A stretch of 64,000 bases of DNA from Anaerobium acetethylicum (GTDB taxonomy: Bacteria > Bacillota > Clostridia > Lachnospirales > Lachnospiraceae): contig NZ_FMKA01000001.1 in the NCBI RefSeq assembly GCF_900096945.1, positions 62,001 through 126,000 of the forward strand. The letters are read 5' to 3'. Below the pieces are notes generated by a model that ran no database searches, was not told the origin of the DNA, and saw nothing but the letters and a program-made list of their open reading frames with translations. Each line of letters opens with the position of its first letter. Position 1 is the first letter of the stretch. Positions 32,668 through 42,255 of this stretch are shown piece by piece. Position numbers and translations under genes: made by a program.

Positions 32668-34155
32668 ATGATTAATGCAATCGTTGTGGAGGATGAACAG
32701 GTTATCAGAAATGGAATTTTGAATCATGTGCCATGGAAGAAGCTGGGAATAGAAAATGTGATGTCTGCGGAACATGCTGGGGAAGCATTCCTGATATGCG
32801 AAGATACAAAACCGGATTTGATTATTTCGGATATTAATATGCCGGGAATGAATGGTGTTACTTTATGCCAGAAGCTGCGTGAAAAGTTTCCGGAAAGTGA
32901 AATCATATTTGTGACAGGTTTTTCGGACAAGGAATACCTGAAAGCGGCAATCCAGCTGCATGCGGTCAGCTATGTAGAAAAGCCGGTCAATATTCAGGAG
33001 CTTACAGAAGCCGTGGCAGAAGCGGCAGCACGCATTGAGAAAGCCCGCAGTCAAAGGTCTGCGGTTGTCCAGTCTCTTTTTACAAATTCAAACAGTATTA
33101 ATTATGCGCTTACGGAAGATAAGTTTTTTGAAGTGTGTTTAATCCATTTAAAAAATGAAGCAGACAGAATTTCTGCAATGGAAATGCTGAATCAGAAATT
33201 AACAGCCTACTCAAATAACGTGAAGATACATTGCCAGTTAGAACAGGTGGACCGGCTGAATATTGCAGCTCTGTTTTCAGATACGGATGCGATGGGAAAA
33301 AGATTGAAAAGCAGCATCCATACCTTTTACAGTATTATGAAAGAAGCAGGGATTGATTATTTTCTGGCTTTCGGAACGGAAGAGCAGGGGCAGGACAAGA
33401 TCCAGGCATCCTACGAAGCTGCTGCACAGGCTTTAAAATGCCTCAGTTATAAGGACTGGAACCATATCGCAACCCAGGAAGATATCCCGGTAAGAAAGCG
33501 GAAATTTTCAGTGGATAGAGCCATGCTGGACCGGTTTACCCAGGCGCTTGCGCAGAAGGATAAGGAGCAGGCGGTAAAGAATGTCAGGGAAATGACAAAG
33601 ACCCTGGTGGAGGAACGGCTATTTATAAATGCAGATATCCGTTATCTTTACTATTCGTTGGAGGATGTGATGCTGAGGCTCAAGAGAAATGTGTACACCA
33701 GAGAAACAGAGACGCAGCCTCATGCAGAGCACTCCCGTGAAATCGAAAATGCGGAAACGCTGTATGAGCTGGAGCAGTATATCTGCGATTTGATAAAGAA
33801 GAATGAGTTTATTGAAGATGACAGCAATAATTCCTATATTATTCAGAAAGTTATGGATTATGTGCTGCAGCATTATACGGAGTCTGATCTTTCCATAAAG
33901 ACCCTTGCAGAACATGTATATCTAACACCTACATATTTAAGCAATTTATTTAAGAAGAATACAGGGATAACCATAGGGCAGTATCTGGTGAATGTAAGAG
34001 TAGATCAGGCCAAACTGCTGCTTCAGAATCCGAAATGGAAACTGTATCAGATCGCACCGATGGTGGGCTATGAGGATTCGAACTATTTTGCGAAGATTTT
34101 CAAAAAGAAACTGGGTGTTACTCCATCCGAATATCGGGAAAAAATGGTGGTTTAA
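32668..34155 (+). CDS. Response regulator with AraC-type output (YesN-like)
   Basis: A 495-residue regulator. The receiver domain has VVEDEQ and phospho-acceptor Asp55 in IISDINMP, with Lys in YVEKPV. A long helical middle region (about 130-390) is typical of the YesN group. The C-terminal AraC HTH (residues about 395-495) shows SIKTLAEHVYLTPTYLSNLF and PMVGYEDSNYFAKIFKK. The ATG at 32668 follows GGAGGTGG. It is directly followed by its YesM-like kinase. The two probably sense extracellular sugars and switch on the neighbouring GH78 and ABC genes, where a repeated TTTATCATAT site is found. Confidence 0.93.
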   Translation: MINAIVVEDEQVIRNGILNHVPWKKLGIENVMSAEHAGEAFLICEDTKPDLIISDINMPGMNGVTLCQKLREKFPESEIIFVTGFSDKEYLKAAIQLHAVSYVEKPVNIQELTEAVAEAAARIEKARSQRSAVVQSLFTNSNSINYALTEDKFFEVCLIHLKNEADRISAMEMLNQKLTAYSNNVKIHCQLEQVDRLNIAALFSDTDAMGKRLKSSIHTFYSIMKEAGIDYFLAFGTEEQGQDKIQASYEAAAQALKCLSYKDWNHIATQEDIPVRKRKFSVDRAMLDRFTQALAQKDKEQAVKNVREMTKTLVEERLFINADIRYLYYSLEDVMLRLKRNVYTRETETQPHAEHSREIENAETLYELEQYICDLIKKNEFIEDDSNNSYIIQKVMDYVLQHYTESDLSIKTLAEHVYLTPTYLSNLFKKNTGITIGQYLVNVRVDQAKLLLQNPKWKLYQIAPMVGYEDSNYFAKIFKKKLGVTPSEYREKMVV

Positions 34156-35982
34156 ATGAAAAAAATTATAAGACCCTTCATAAGAAATATGTCAATGCAG
34201 AAGAAAATGATGATTTCTTTTGCAATTCCAATTGCTGTTATTTATATTCTTCTGAATACCGTCTGCTATCACTATATAACAGTAAAATATGAAGAAAAGA
34301 TAAAATATTCTATGGAACAGTCATCAGATCAGGCAGTGTCATTTTTGAATAATTATGTGCAGAATATGCAGTACCTGGCAGTTCTGGTCGAAAACAGCGG
34401 CGTGGTGCAGGAGATACTAGGTTCAGAGCAGTATACCCGGGACAGGACATATGGGGAACAGTACAGGGAATTTTTAAGGCTCAGCCAGAGCTTTTCTTCC
34501 TATGAACTGTCAAATCCTATCTATCGTCTGGGCCTGTATGTACCGGATGAATTGATGTATTCCTCGAATCATTATTATTTTTATGAAGAGTCAATGCTGA
34601 AAGAACGGGAAGATTTTGAGAAAATGGATACAGCATTGAATCAGGGAAGCTTCTATTATGCCATTACCCAGGAAAAAAAGTTATTGAATTCAGAGGATGC
34701 GGTACCTGCACTCACCTTGTTCAAGAGGATATTTTCAAAAGACAGTCTGCCGCGGCCATTGCAGATCTGCAGTATCAGCATTGAGTTGGAAAAATTCATA
34801 GATCTGATGAAAAATGCGAATATCACGCAGGATGGCTTGATTTATCTCTTAGACCAGAATAATGAGATTCTGGTTTCTTCGGATTCGGGAAAGCTGCTGA
34901 ACCTGCAGGAAAATGATGGATTTCCGGCAAGGGGATCTGATAAATCATGGGAAAAGATCCGGATCGGCGGCGAGCGCTATTTTATGATCCGAAAACAGGT
35001 AGATACTGCAGACTGGCAGATGATATCCCTGATCCCTTATGAGGAATATCAGCACCAGCAGACATTTATCCAGGTGTTTCAGTATGTGACGATTGCTTTG
35101 ATTGTCATTCTGGCTTCCGCCGTTTCTTATCTGCTGTCTAGGTTTTATGTAAAGCGGCTTTCGAATCTGCGGCTTAAGATGACAAGCATTCAGAAAGGCG
35201 ATATGAATGCCCAGCTTCCGATGGATACGGGAGAGCAGGGAGATGAAATCGATGAAATATACCGGAACTTCAATTTCATGGTAGATGAAGTGCGAAGACT
35301 GCTGCAGGAACATTTCCGTCTCGGACGCGATATGAAGGTATCCGAGATCAAAGCGCTTCAGGCACAGATCAATCCCCATTTCCTGTATAACACGCTGGAT
35401 CTGATCAACTGGATGGCGGTGGACTATGGAGCTTCGGATATAGAGCAGATGGTGCATAACCTGTCCAGATTCTACCGGCTGAGCCTTAACCGGGGGAAAA
35501 GCATCCTGACGATCCGTGAGGAGCTGGAGCATGTGCAGGCATATGTGAATATTGAAAATGTTCATTTTGATCATGCAATTGCCTATGAACAGAACGTACC
35601 GGAAGAGATTCTTGACAAAGCATGCCTGAATATCATTCTACAGCCTTTTGTGGAAAATGCAATTATTCATGGAATTGCAGAAAATCCGGAAATGAAGACC
35701 CTGCAGATAAAGGTCACGGCGGAAATTCAGGATTCGGATGTTATTTTCCACGTCAGGGATGATGGAAAGGGGATGTCCAGGGAACTGATTCATCAGCTTG
35801 AAACGGAATATATGAATCCCGGGACAAAAGGATACGGAATCCGCAATATAAATTTCCGGATCAAGCTGTGTTTTGGAGAGAAATATGGAGTCACTTATGA
35901 TAGCCCTCCCGGGGAAGGGACGGTTGCCCATATCAGAATTCCGCTGATTGAATGCGAAGAAGCAGAACGGATGATCCAGTAA
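34156..35982 (+). CDS. Sensor histidine kinase (YesM-like)
   Basis: A 608-residue membrane kinase. A first helix (about residues 18-40) and a second (about 310-332) enclose a 270-residue extracellular domain of dCache-like size, the probable ligand sensor. A HAMP segment follows, then the His_kinase domain with phospho-acceptor His408 in LQAQINPHFLYNTLD, and an ATPase domain with PFVENAIIHG, DDGKGM and GYGIRNI. The start codon is directly after the regulator's stop codon. It ends before a strong terminator. Confidence 0.92.
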   Translation: MKKIIRPFIRNMSMQKKMMISFAIPIAVIYILLNTVCYHYITVKYEEKIKYSMEQSSDQAVSFLNNYVQNMQYLAVLVENSGVVQEILGSEQYTRDRTYGEQYREFLRLSQSFSSYELSNPIYRLGLYVPDELMYSSNHYYFYEESMLKEREDFEKMDTALNQGSFYYAITQEKKLLNSEDAVPALTLFKRIFSKDSLPRPLQICSISIELEKFIDLMKNANITQDGLIYLLDQNNEILVSSDSGKLLNLQENDGFPARGSDKSWEKIRIGGERYFMIRKQVDTADWQMISLIPYEEYQHQQTFIQVFQYVTIALIVILASAVSYLLSRFYVKRLSNLRLKMTSIQKGDMNAQLPMDTGEQGDEIDEIYRNFNFMVDEVRRLLQEHFRLGRDMKVSEIKALQAQINPHFLYNTLDLINWMAVDYGASDIEQMVHNLSRFYRLSLNRGKSILTIREELEHVQAYVNIENVHFDHAIAYEQNVPEEILDKACLNIILQPFVENAIIHGIAENPEMKTLQIKVTAEIQDSDVIFHVRDDGKGMSRELIHQLETEYMNPGTKGYGIRNINFRIKLCFGEKYGVTYDSPPGEGTVAHIRIPLIECEEAERMIQ

Positions 35983-36026
35983 AAAAGCTCTGCATGCAGA
36001 ATGAATTTCTGCGTGCAGAGTTTTTT
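35983..36026 (+). terminator. Terminator of the YesN/YesM operon
   Basis: GCTCTGCATGCAGAA (35987-36001) pairs with TTCTGCGTGCAGAG (36007-36020), one G-U pair, followed by six T and preceded by a run of A. Confidence 0.92.
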
Positions 36027-36039
36027 GCGTAATAATTTA

Positions 36040-36063
36040 CTGTTTATCATATTTTTATCATAT
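36040..36063 (+). promoter_or_regulatory. TTTATCATAT direct repeat upstream of the GH78 gene
   Basis: TTTATCATAT occurs at 36043-36052 and again at 36054-36063, exactly 11 bp apart. CTGTTTATCATA (36040-36051) recurs upstream of the ABC importer at 38501-38512, followed there too by TTTT after one base. It is a good candidate site for the adjacent YesN-like regulator, whose AraC-type output domain usually binds direct repeats. Confidence 0.55.
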
Positions 36064-36152
36064 GGGAAAGCAGTCGTGATTTTCTTATACTTGATAACAG
36101 AAAGAGAAGAGGTATCTGTTCAGATATCCCGAGAAAAGGAGTTGTTACGCAT

Positions 36153-38444
36153 ATGAATCAAAATGACGATTGTACATGGTACTGGCTTCCGGAATGGAAT
36201 GCGGAAAAAGAGACGTCTCCGGTCTTTGTATATTTCAGGAAAGAAATAGAACTGGAAGAAAAGCCTGAGCATTTTACTATATGTATGTCTGCAGATTCCA
36301 GGTACAAATTATACGTCAATCAGAAGCTGGCAGAAGCAGGGCCATCAAAAGGAAATGACCAGATCTGGTATTATGACGAGCTGGATATTGCACCATTATT
36401 AAAAAACGGAAGAAATATTCTGGCAGTCGCTGTCCTGCATTACCCGGTGGAACATTATAAGGGGAATTTCAGCACTTTCCGTACAAAAACCCCTGGCTTA
36501 TATACCAATATAAAAGGAGACTGGATATGCAGGAGAGCGGAACACATCCAGATCGTTTCGGAAAATCCCTGGTTTGCACCAATGCAGATTTATGAACGTG
36601 CAGCCGGCAATCAGACTTCGCTTCTGTGGATGCATGAAAACTATGATGCTGCAGACTGGAAACCAGCCAGGGAATATGGAACAGACGAAACGGAAATTAA
36701 GAACCTGTCTCTGCGTACAATCCCGTTTCTCAGGAAGATCAAGGGAAAGTTCAGGGAAATTTCAAAGCAGCATCGTTCTGATTACTCACCGGATGAATGG
36801 AAGGATTTTTTACAGGAGAAACGGACGCTTCTTGTTCCTTCGAATACAGTAGAAAGCGTGGATATCGATGCAGGGGAACTGATGACCGGTTATCTGCAGT
36901 TGCGGATGGCACAAGGCGCAGGTGCGGAAATAACTTTGCTGCAGGCAGAGTGTTACGCCGGAGAGCGGTGCGAACACGAAGATCCGTTCAAACGCCTGCC
37001 CCGAAAAGGAGACCGGACAGATGCAGTCCATGGAGACCTCTATGGAAATGAGGATTTCTACCTGGCTTTTGGCGGGGGAACGGAAGGGATTCCGGAGGTC
37101 TATGAGCCATTCTGGTTCCGCACGTTCCGGTATATCCGGTTGAGGATTGAAACAAAAGAAGAACCGCTGCAGCTGCTCGGCTTTGATTATACCGAAACGG
37201 GCTACCCGCTGGAAATCCAGTCATGGGGAAAGGCCTCAGATTCTTCCCTGGATGGAGTCTGGGATATTTCTGCCAGAACACTAAGACGATGCATGTTCGA
37301 GACCTATGTGGATTGTCCGTTTTATGAGCAGCTTCAGTATGCCATGGATTCCAGAAGCCAGATGCTGTTCACTTATGCAACGGCAGCCGATGACCGCCTT
37401 GCAAGAAAATGCATGGAGGATTTCAGACAATCGGCGCTGGAAGACGGGATGATTCAGTGCTCCTATCCGAATTATGAGAACAATGTGATTCCCGGATTTT
37501 CCATTTATTATATCGGCATGCTGTACGACCATATGATGTATTTTGGTGACCGGGAACTGATAGAAAAACATATGCCGGTGGTAGAAGGAATTTTAAATTA
37601 CTTTAACAGCCGTTTGGATGAAAGTGGAATCGTCGGGAAAATCGGCGGTTTAAACAAGCCGGACAATTACTGGTCCTTTATCGACTGGACAAAAGAATGG
37701 GATAAGACAGATGGTGTTCCGCCGGTCACACTTGATGGCCCCATTACCATGGAGAGCCTGCTGTATGTCCTTGGACTGCAGTATGCAGCAGAACTGGCAG
37801 ATTATCTGGGACAAAACGCTGCAGCAGAATGTTATCGGAAAGCTGCCGTAAATGCACAACAGGCCGTGAACCGATGCTGCAAAGGTATAAACGGCATGTA
37901 TCAAGATGGCCCGGGAATGGAAGCGTACAGCCAGCATACCCAGGTTTTTGCCATACTGACAGACACCGTCAGCATAGAAGCCGGGAGAGCCTTGCTGGAG
38001 GAAACGCTGATAAACAGTGAACGCTATGCACAGTGTTCGGTTGCAATGATGTTTTATCTCTTCAGAGCCCTTGAAAAGTGCGGTTTATATCATTACACGA
38101 ATGGGTTGTGGGATATCTGGAGAACAATGGTTGATAATAATCTGACTACCTGCGCAGAGGATCCGATTAGCAGCAGAAGTGATTGTCATGCATGGGGATC
38201 CTTACTGTTATACGAGATGCCGGCTTCCATTTTAGGAGTGAGACCTGTAAAACCCGGGTGCGGACAAATCATGATCCAGCCTCATACAGAATGGCTGAGC
38301 TGGGCAAAAGGAGAAGTGATGACCCCAAAAGGGAAGATAGAAGTGGCATGGGAAAAACAGGAAAATGAGGAAGTGAAACTGACGATCCATTGTCCGGATG
38401 GTATGGAAATCTGTTATGACCATGAAGGACGAAGTCCTGAATAG
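36153..38444 (+). CDS. Glycoside hydrolase family 78-like alpha-L-rhamnosidase
   Basis: A 763-residue cytoplasmic enzyme. The N-terminal 200 residues are a carbohydrate-binding beta sandwich (SADSRYKLYVNQKLAEAGP), then a second sandwich with the RYIRL strand, and an (alpha/alpha)6 barrel from about residue 350. The catalytic region DCPFYEQLQYAMDSR (about 386-400) holds the conserved Glu/Asp residues of the rhamnosidase family, and GGLNKPDNYWSFIDWT and SRSDCHAWGS fit the second acidic cluster. It has no signal peptide and so acts on imported rhamnosides. The ATG at 36153 follows AAAGGAG. Its last codons and stop (DHEGRSPE) lie inside a family A repeat half copy. Confidence 0.86.
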   Translation: MNQNDDCTWYWLPEWNAEKETSPVFVYFRKEIELEEKPEHFTICMSADSRYKLYVNQKLAEAGPSKGNDQIWYYDELDIAPLLKNGRNILAVAVLHYPVEHYKGNFSTFRTKTPGLYTNIKGDWICRRAEHIQIVSENPWFAPMQIYERAAGNQTSLLWMHENYDAADWKPAREYGTDETEIKNLSLRTIPFLRKIKGKFREISKQHRSDYSPDEWKDFLQEKRTLLVPSNTVESVDIDAGELMTGYLQLRMAQGAGAEITLLQAECYAGERCEHEDPFKRLPRKGDRTDAVHGDLYGNEDFYLAFGGGTEGIPEVYEPFWFRTFRYIRLRIETKEEPLQLLGFDYTETGYPLEIQSWGKASDSSLDGVWDISARTLRRCMFETYVDCPFYEQLQYAMDSRSQMLFTYATAADDRLARKCMEDFRQSALEDGMIQCSYPNYENNVIPGFSIYYIGMLYDHMMYFGDRELIEKHMPVVEGILNYFNSRLDESGIVGKIGGLNKPDNYWSFIDWTKEWDKTDGVPPVTLDGPITMESLLYVLGLQYAAELADYLGQNAAAECYRKAAVNAQQAVNRCCKGINGMYQDGPGMEAYSQHTQVFAILTDTVSIEAGRALLEETLINSERYAQCSVAMMFYLFRALEKCGLYHYTNGLWDIWRTMVDNNLTTCAEDPISSRSDCHAWGSLLLYEMPASILGVRPVKPGCGQIMIQPHTEWLSWAKGEVMTPKGKIEVAWEKQENEEVKLTIHCPDGMEICYDHEGRSPE

Positions 38445-38450
38445 CTGCCA
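38417..38450 (-). repeat. Dispersed repeat family A, half copy A5, overlapping the GH78 stop codon
   Basis: On the minus strand CAGCTATTCAGGACTTCGTC and the following CTTCATGGTCA match copy A1 (1231-1261) at nearly every position. The sense strand provides the final eight or so codons and the TAG of the GH78 gene, so the repeat end appears to have replaced or extended the native C-terminus. Confidence 0.65.
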
Positions 38451-38500
38451 ATCTGTTATGGAAATCCATCATGATACAGAAACGGAAACGTATAATCTTC

Positions 38501-38524
38501 CTGTTTATCATAGTTTTGATATAT
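38501..38524 (+). promoter_or_regulatory. CTGTTTATCATA site upstream of the ABC importer operon
   Basis: CTGTTTATCATA (38501-38512) is identical to 36040-36051 before the GH78 gene and is followed by GTTTTGATATAT, close to the second half-site there. It lies about 90 bases upstream of the first permease gene. Confidence 0.5.
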
Positions 38525-38600
38525 ATATAAAGGTCATCATACGTTTTATAATACTAATATAAGAAAAAGAATCTAATCAATATTTTGGAGGGAGGCAAAC

Positions 38601-39527
38601 ATGGGAACACATGTAAAAAACATTACACAGGAAGTAAAGAAAAATAAGGCGTTGTTTGTAATGCTGGCCCCAGCCGTGGTGATTGTACTGATATTTATGT
38701 ATTTACCAATGAGCGGACTGGTTGTTGCATTTAAAAATTACAGATATGACCTTGGCGTATTCGGCAGCGAATGGAACGGACTGGCAAACTTTGCTTATAT
38801 GTTCAATTCCGGAACCGGATGGCTGATTACACGGAATACGATTCTGTATAATGTACTCAATTTAATTACTTCACAGCTTATTTCAATCGTGATAGCAATC
38901 TTTATTACGGAGATCAACAAAAAACACTTTCAGAAGGTGACCCAGTCAATCATCTTTTTACCCTATTTTATATCATGGGTAATTGTAGGCGTATTTGTAT
39001 ATAATATCTTCAATTATGAAACAGGTATGCTGAATACGCTTCTTACTTCACTTGGCCTGGAGAAGATCAATGCATACTCGAAACCGGGCTTATGGCCATT
39101 CATCATCTGTGCATTCAATTCATGGAAATGGTGCGGATACAATTCGGTTATCTATATTGCAGCGATCACAGGCGTGGACGCGGAGATTTATGAAGCAGCC
39201 AGTATTGATGGAGCTAACATTTTCCAGCGTATTCGTTATATCACGGTTCCATGTATTAAGCCGACAATTATTACGATGCTGCTATTGCAGGTAGGGCGAA
39301 TTCTTCGAGGCGATTTTGAGATGTTTTATCAGATAGTAGGCAATAATGGACAGCTGTTTAATGCTACCGATGTAATTGATACCTATGTATTCCGGTCCCT
39401 GTTACAGAATTCAAACATTGGAATGACTGCCGCAGCATCCTTGTATCAATCGGTATTGTGCCTGATTATCATTTTGATCGTGAATCGTGTCGTGAAAAAG
39501 ATTGATGAAGATTATGCGCTGTTTTAG
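38601..39527 (+). CDS. ABC sugar/oligosaccharide transporter permease (LplB-like, CUT1)
   Basis: A 308-residue membrane protein with about six helices; a basic N-terminus precedes FVMLAPAVVIVLIFMYLP. The EAA loop EIYEAASIDGANIFQRIRYITVP, about residues 194-216, is the contact site for the ATPase. It pairs with the next gene and the lipoprotein to import an oligosaccharide. No ATPase gene is nearby, so a shared MsmX-type ATPase encoded elsewhere is inferred. The ATG at 38601 follows GGAGGGAGG. Confidence 0.92.
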   Translation: MGTHVKNITQEVKKNKALFVMLAPAVVIVLIFMYLPMSGLVVAFKNYRYDLGVFGSEWNGLANFAYMFNSGTGWLITRNTILYNVLNLITSQLISIVIAIFITEINKKHFQKVTQSIIFLPYFISWVIVGVFVYNIFNYETGMLNTLLTSLGLEKINAYSKPGLWPFIICAFNSWKWCGYNSVIYIAAITGVDAEIYEAASIDGANIFQRIRYITVPCIKPTIITMLLLQVGRILRGDFEMFYQIVGNNGQLFNATDVIDTYVFRSLLQNSNIGMTAAASLYQSVLCLIIILIVNRVVKKIDEDYALF

Positions 39528-39545
39528 AAAGGAGCTGCAGATAAA

Positions 39546-40448
39546 ATGAAAGAAAGCAAGACAAAGATCAAGGGCAGCAAGTCGACAAAAGCATTTAATG
39601 TGATCTGCTATACGGTTGTATCCATAGCAGCAATGGTTTGTCTGCTGCCGTTCATCATCCTGGTATCCGGATCATTTTCTTCAGAACAGGCAATTCGTTT
39701 TGAAGGCTATGGACTGCTTCCAAAGGAATTTACAACAGCAGCATATGAATTGATTTTTAAAGTTCCACAGACAGTCATCAAGGCATACGGAATCTCGATT
39801 TTCATTACGGCAGTGGGTACGATTTTCGGACTGATCCTGATTGCCATGACAGCTTATGTCATCAGCAGAAAAGACTTCAAGTATAGAAATGTATTTTCCT
39901 TTTTCTTCTATTTTACAACACTGTTTAATGGAGGTATGGTATGTACATACATTTTCTATATCCAGTATCTGCATTTGAAAGACAGCTTGTGGGCGCTGAT
40001 ACTGCCGGGGATGTTTAATGTCTTCTATTTATTGATCATGAGGACATTCGTATCGGCGATACCGACAGCATTGATTGAATCTGCCAAGATTGACGGAGCA
40101 GGCGAGTTCCGTACCTTCTTCAGCGTCATACTCCCGTTACTGAAATCCGGGATGGCTACCATAGGTATGTTTTTAGCTTTAGGCTACTGGAATGACTGGT
40201 ACAATGCAATGCTCTATATCAACTCGGAGGATAAGTATCCTCTACAGTATATGTTATATAGTCTGCTTCAAAAGGCACAAGCCCTTGCAAATATTGCAGG
40301 ACAGGCTAGTATCCCGGTTGCAGATCTTCCAAGCAACTCGCTGAAAATGGCAATGGCAGTAGTGGCAACAGGACCTATTATATTGGTATATCCATTTGTT
40401 CAGAAATACTTTGTAAAAGGTATTACAATCGGATCGGTAAAAGGTTGA
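39546..40448 (+). CDS. ABC sugar/oligosaccharide transporter permease (YtcP-like, CUT1)
   Basis: A 300-residue partner permease with six helices. The EAA loop reads ALIESAKIDGAGEFRTFF around residues 178-195. The C-terminus VQKYFVKGITIGSVKG is the usual CUT1 ending. It begins 18 bases after the first permease with AAAGGAG before ATG 39546, and is followed by the lipoprotein gene after 35 bases. Confidence 0.93.
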   Translation: MKESKTKIKGSKSTKAFNVICYTVVSIAAMVCLLPFIILVSGSFSSEQAIRFEGYGLLPKEFTTAAYELIFKVPQTVIKAYGISIFITAVGTIFGLILIAMTAYVISRKDFKYRNVFSFFFYFTTLFNGGMVCTYIFYIQYLHLKDSLWALILPGMFNVFYLLIMRTFVSAIPTALIESAKIDGAGEFRTFFSVILPLLKSGMATIGMFLALGYWNDWYNAMLYINSEDKYPLQYMLYSLLQKAQALANIAGQASIPVADLPSNSLKMAMAVVATGPIILVYPFVQKYFVKGITIGSVKG

Positions 40449-40483
40449 TCGGGCCGATTGCAAATAAAGAAGGAGGATTTAAA

Positions 40484-42013
40484 ATGAAAAAGAATTTCTT
40501 AAAGAAAGTGCTTGGCGTGGCACTGTCAATGACCCTGGTTGCAGGAACACTTACCGGATGCGGATCCGGCCAGGAAACAAAGGAAACCCAGGAGAAAACG
40601 GAAACCGAGGGTGGAGCAGGGGCTCTGGATACTTCGGAAGAAGTAGAACTGGTGATGTATGTTGTCAGCGACCGTCCGGCAGGTCAGGATGCAGTAGATG
40701 AAAATCTGAACAAGCTGTTAAAAGAAAAACTGAACTGTACGTTGAAAATCAACTGGATCGGATGGGCTGAATATAGCAATAAATATCCATTGCTGTATTC
40801 TTCTGGTGAAGCCTTCGATATGGCCTATAGCGCAACATGGCTGAATTTTGCTTCCCTGGCAAATAAAGGTGCATTCAAGAGCCTTGACGAATTATGGCCG
40901 GCCTATGCTCCGAAAAACTTTGAAAAAGCAACTGATGCAGCAAAAATGCAGGCTACCATTGATGGACATTATTATTGCGTACCAACACTTCTTTCCACAT
41001 ATAACAATTATGGCCTGATTTACAGAACGGATATTATGGAAGGTACTGACTGGGATGGCAAGATGGAAACCTTCGAAGACGTCGAGAAATATTGTGACAT
41101 TGTAAAAGCGACGCATCCAGAAATGGAACCGCTTGATATTTCAGCTTCCGGTCCGGAATGGCAGAATGTGTTCATGTTTGATCAGGGAATGTCCTATGTT
41201 ACAAAAGGATTAAACAGCCTGCTTTATGATCCGGCAGAAGAGAAGCCTCAGGTAAAAGCTGTTTATGATGTAGAGGGACTCAAAGGCTTCCTGGAGATGA
41301 TGACAAGATGGAATGAGAAAGGATATTTCTCAAAATCCGCATTATCCGATACGGACAGTGGAAAAACGGCGAATGGAAAAGCGGCAATCAAGATTCACAA
41401 TATAGATTCATACCGCGATATTTCCGCACAGCATCCGGAATACAAATTTGCATTTTCTAATTTTGTAAAGGATATTGCACACCTTCCGTATACACAGGAT
41501 TGTATGGTAATTTCCAATACATCTAAGAATCCGGAAAGAGCACTTGCATTCTGGGATCTGGTAACAAGTGATCAGGAAGTATACAATGCATTCTTCTACG
41601 GAATAGAAGGAACCAGTTATGAACTCAATGATAAAGGACAGTTCTCTATTACAGATCCAGATCTGTATACAACTTCTGCGATGTGGGCAGCAAGAACAGA
41701 TGGTCTGAATCTTGAACAGGTTGGAACACCGGATGATTATCAGACTTCAATAGATCAGTATGAAAGCCAGATAGTGGACGGAAAAGGAAATGAAAAGTAT
41801 ACTGGATTTGTATTCGATACAACGGCAGTTGAAACAGAAGTTGCTACCTGCAATAACATATACCAGCAATATTTCTATCCATTAGTACTGGGCTATACAG
41901 ACATCGATTCCGGTCTGGAAGAGTTTGAAAAACAGATGAAGGTTGCCGGTATTGAAAAAATCCAGGAAGAAGCACAGAGACAGCTTGATGAATATATAGC
42001 AGGACTTGAGTAA
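40484..42013 (+). CDS. Extracellular solute-binding lipoprotein of the ABC importer
   Basis: A 509-residue binding protein. The signal peptide has a Lys-rich start, a hydrophobic core and lipobox LTGC (mature Cys near residue 26), followed by a Glu/Thr-rich linker of about 30 residues. The mature part is a two-lobed family 1-type sugar-binding fold with WIGWAEYSNKYPL, YSATWLNFASL and TDIMEGTDWDG; it belongs with LplA-like proteins. The ATG at 40484 follows AAGGAGG, while the longer frame starting at 40445 overlaps the permease stop. Ligand is inferred to be a rhamnose- or glucose-containing oligosaccharide from the flanking hydrolases. Confidence 0.92.
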   Translation: MKKNFLKKVLGVALSMTLVAGTLTGCGSGQETKETQEKTETEGGAGALDTSEEVELVMYVVSDRPAGQDAVDENLNKLLKEKLNCTLKINWIGWAEYSNKYPLLYSSGEAFDMAYSATWLNFASLANKGAFKSLDELWPAYAPKNFEKATDAAKMQATIDGHYYCVPTLLSTYNNYGLIYRTDIMEGTDWDGKMETFEDVEKYCDIVKATHPEMEPLDISASGPEWQNVFMFDQGMSYVTKGLNSLLYDPAEEKPQVKAVYDVEGLKGFLEMMTRWNEKGYFSKSALSDTDSGKTANGKAAIKIHNIDSYRDISAQHPEYKFAFSNFVKDIAHLPYTQDCMVISNTSKNPERALAFWDLVTSDQEVYNAFFYGIEGTSYELNDKGQFSITDPDLYTTSAMWAARTDGLNLEQVGTPDDYQTSIDQYESQIVDGKGNEKYTGFVFDTTAVETEVATCNNIYQQYFYPLVLGYTDIDSGLEEFEKQMKVAGIEKIQEEAQRQLDEYIAGLE

Positions 42014-42066
42014 TTATCAGACTGAATACTTTTAATAAAATCGGTATCGGACTATAATAGAATATA

Positions 42067-42252
42067 ATGATACCAGGGTCAAAAGGTCATGTGCTTCATG
42101 CTTGCATGAAAAAACATGACTTTGGGACCCGCAAAAAATGAGAAAGTAGCCCGAATAGAGCGGATTTCGAATGTTTTAGGATTGTGGGAGCACAAAGTGC
42201 GGAACAATCCGTAGGTATCAGGGGGGAAAATACTTTTTGACCCCGACATCAT
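42067..42252. repeat. Dispersed palindromic element family B, full copy B2 (186 bp)
   Basis: The left end ATGATACCAGGGTCAAAAGG (42067-42086) matches the complement of the right end (…TTTTTGACCCCGACATCAT, ending 42252) at about 18 of 24 positions. Inside, GGTCATG/CATGACTTT forms a hairpin at 42083-42124 and GCACAAAGTGC another. Bases 42206-42252 recur at 22724-22770 with four differences. No coding frame. It fills most of the 355-base gap between the ABC operon and the GH30 gene. Confidence 0.75.
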
Positions 42253-42255
42253 ATG

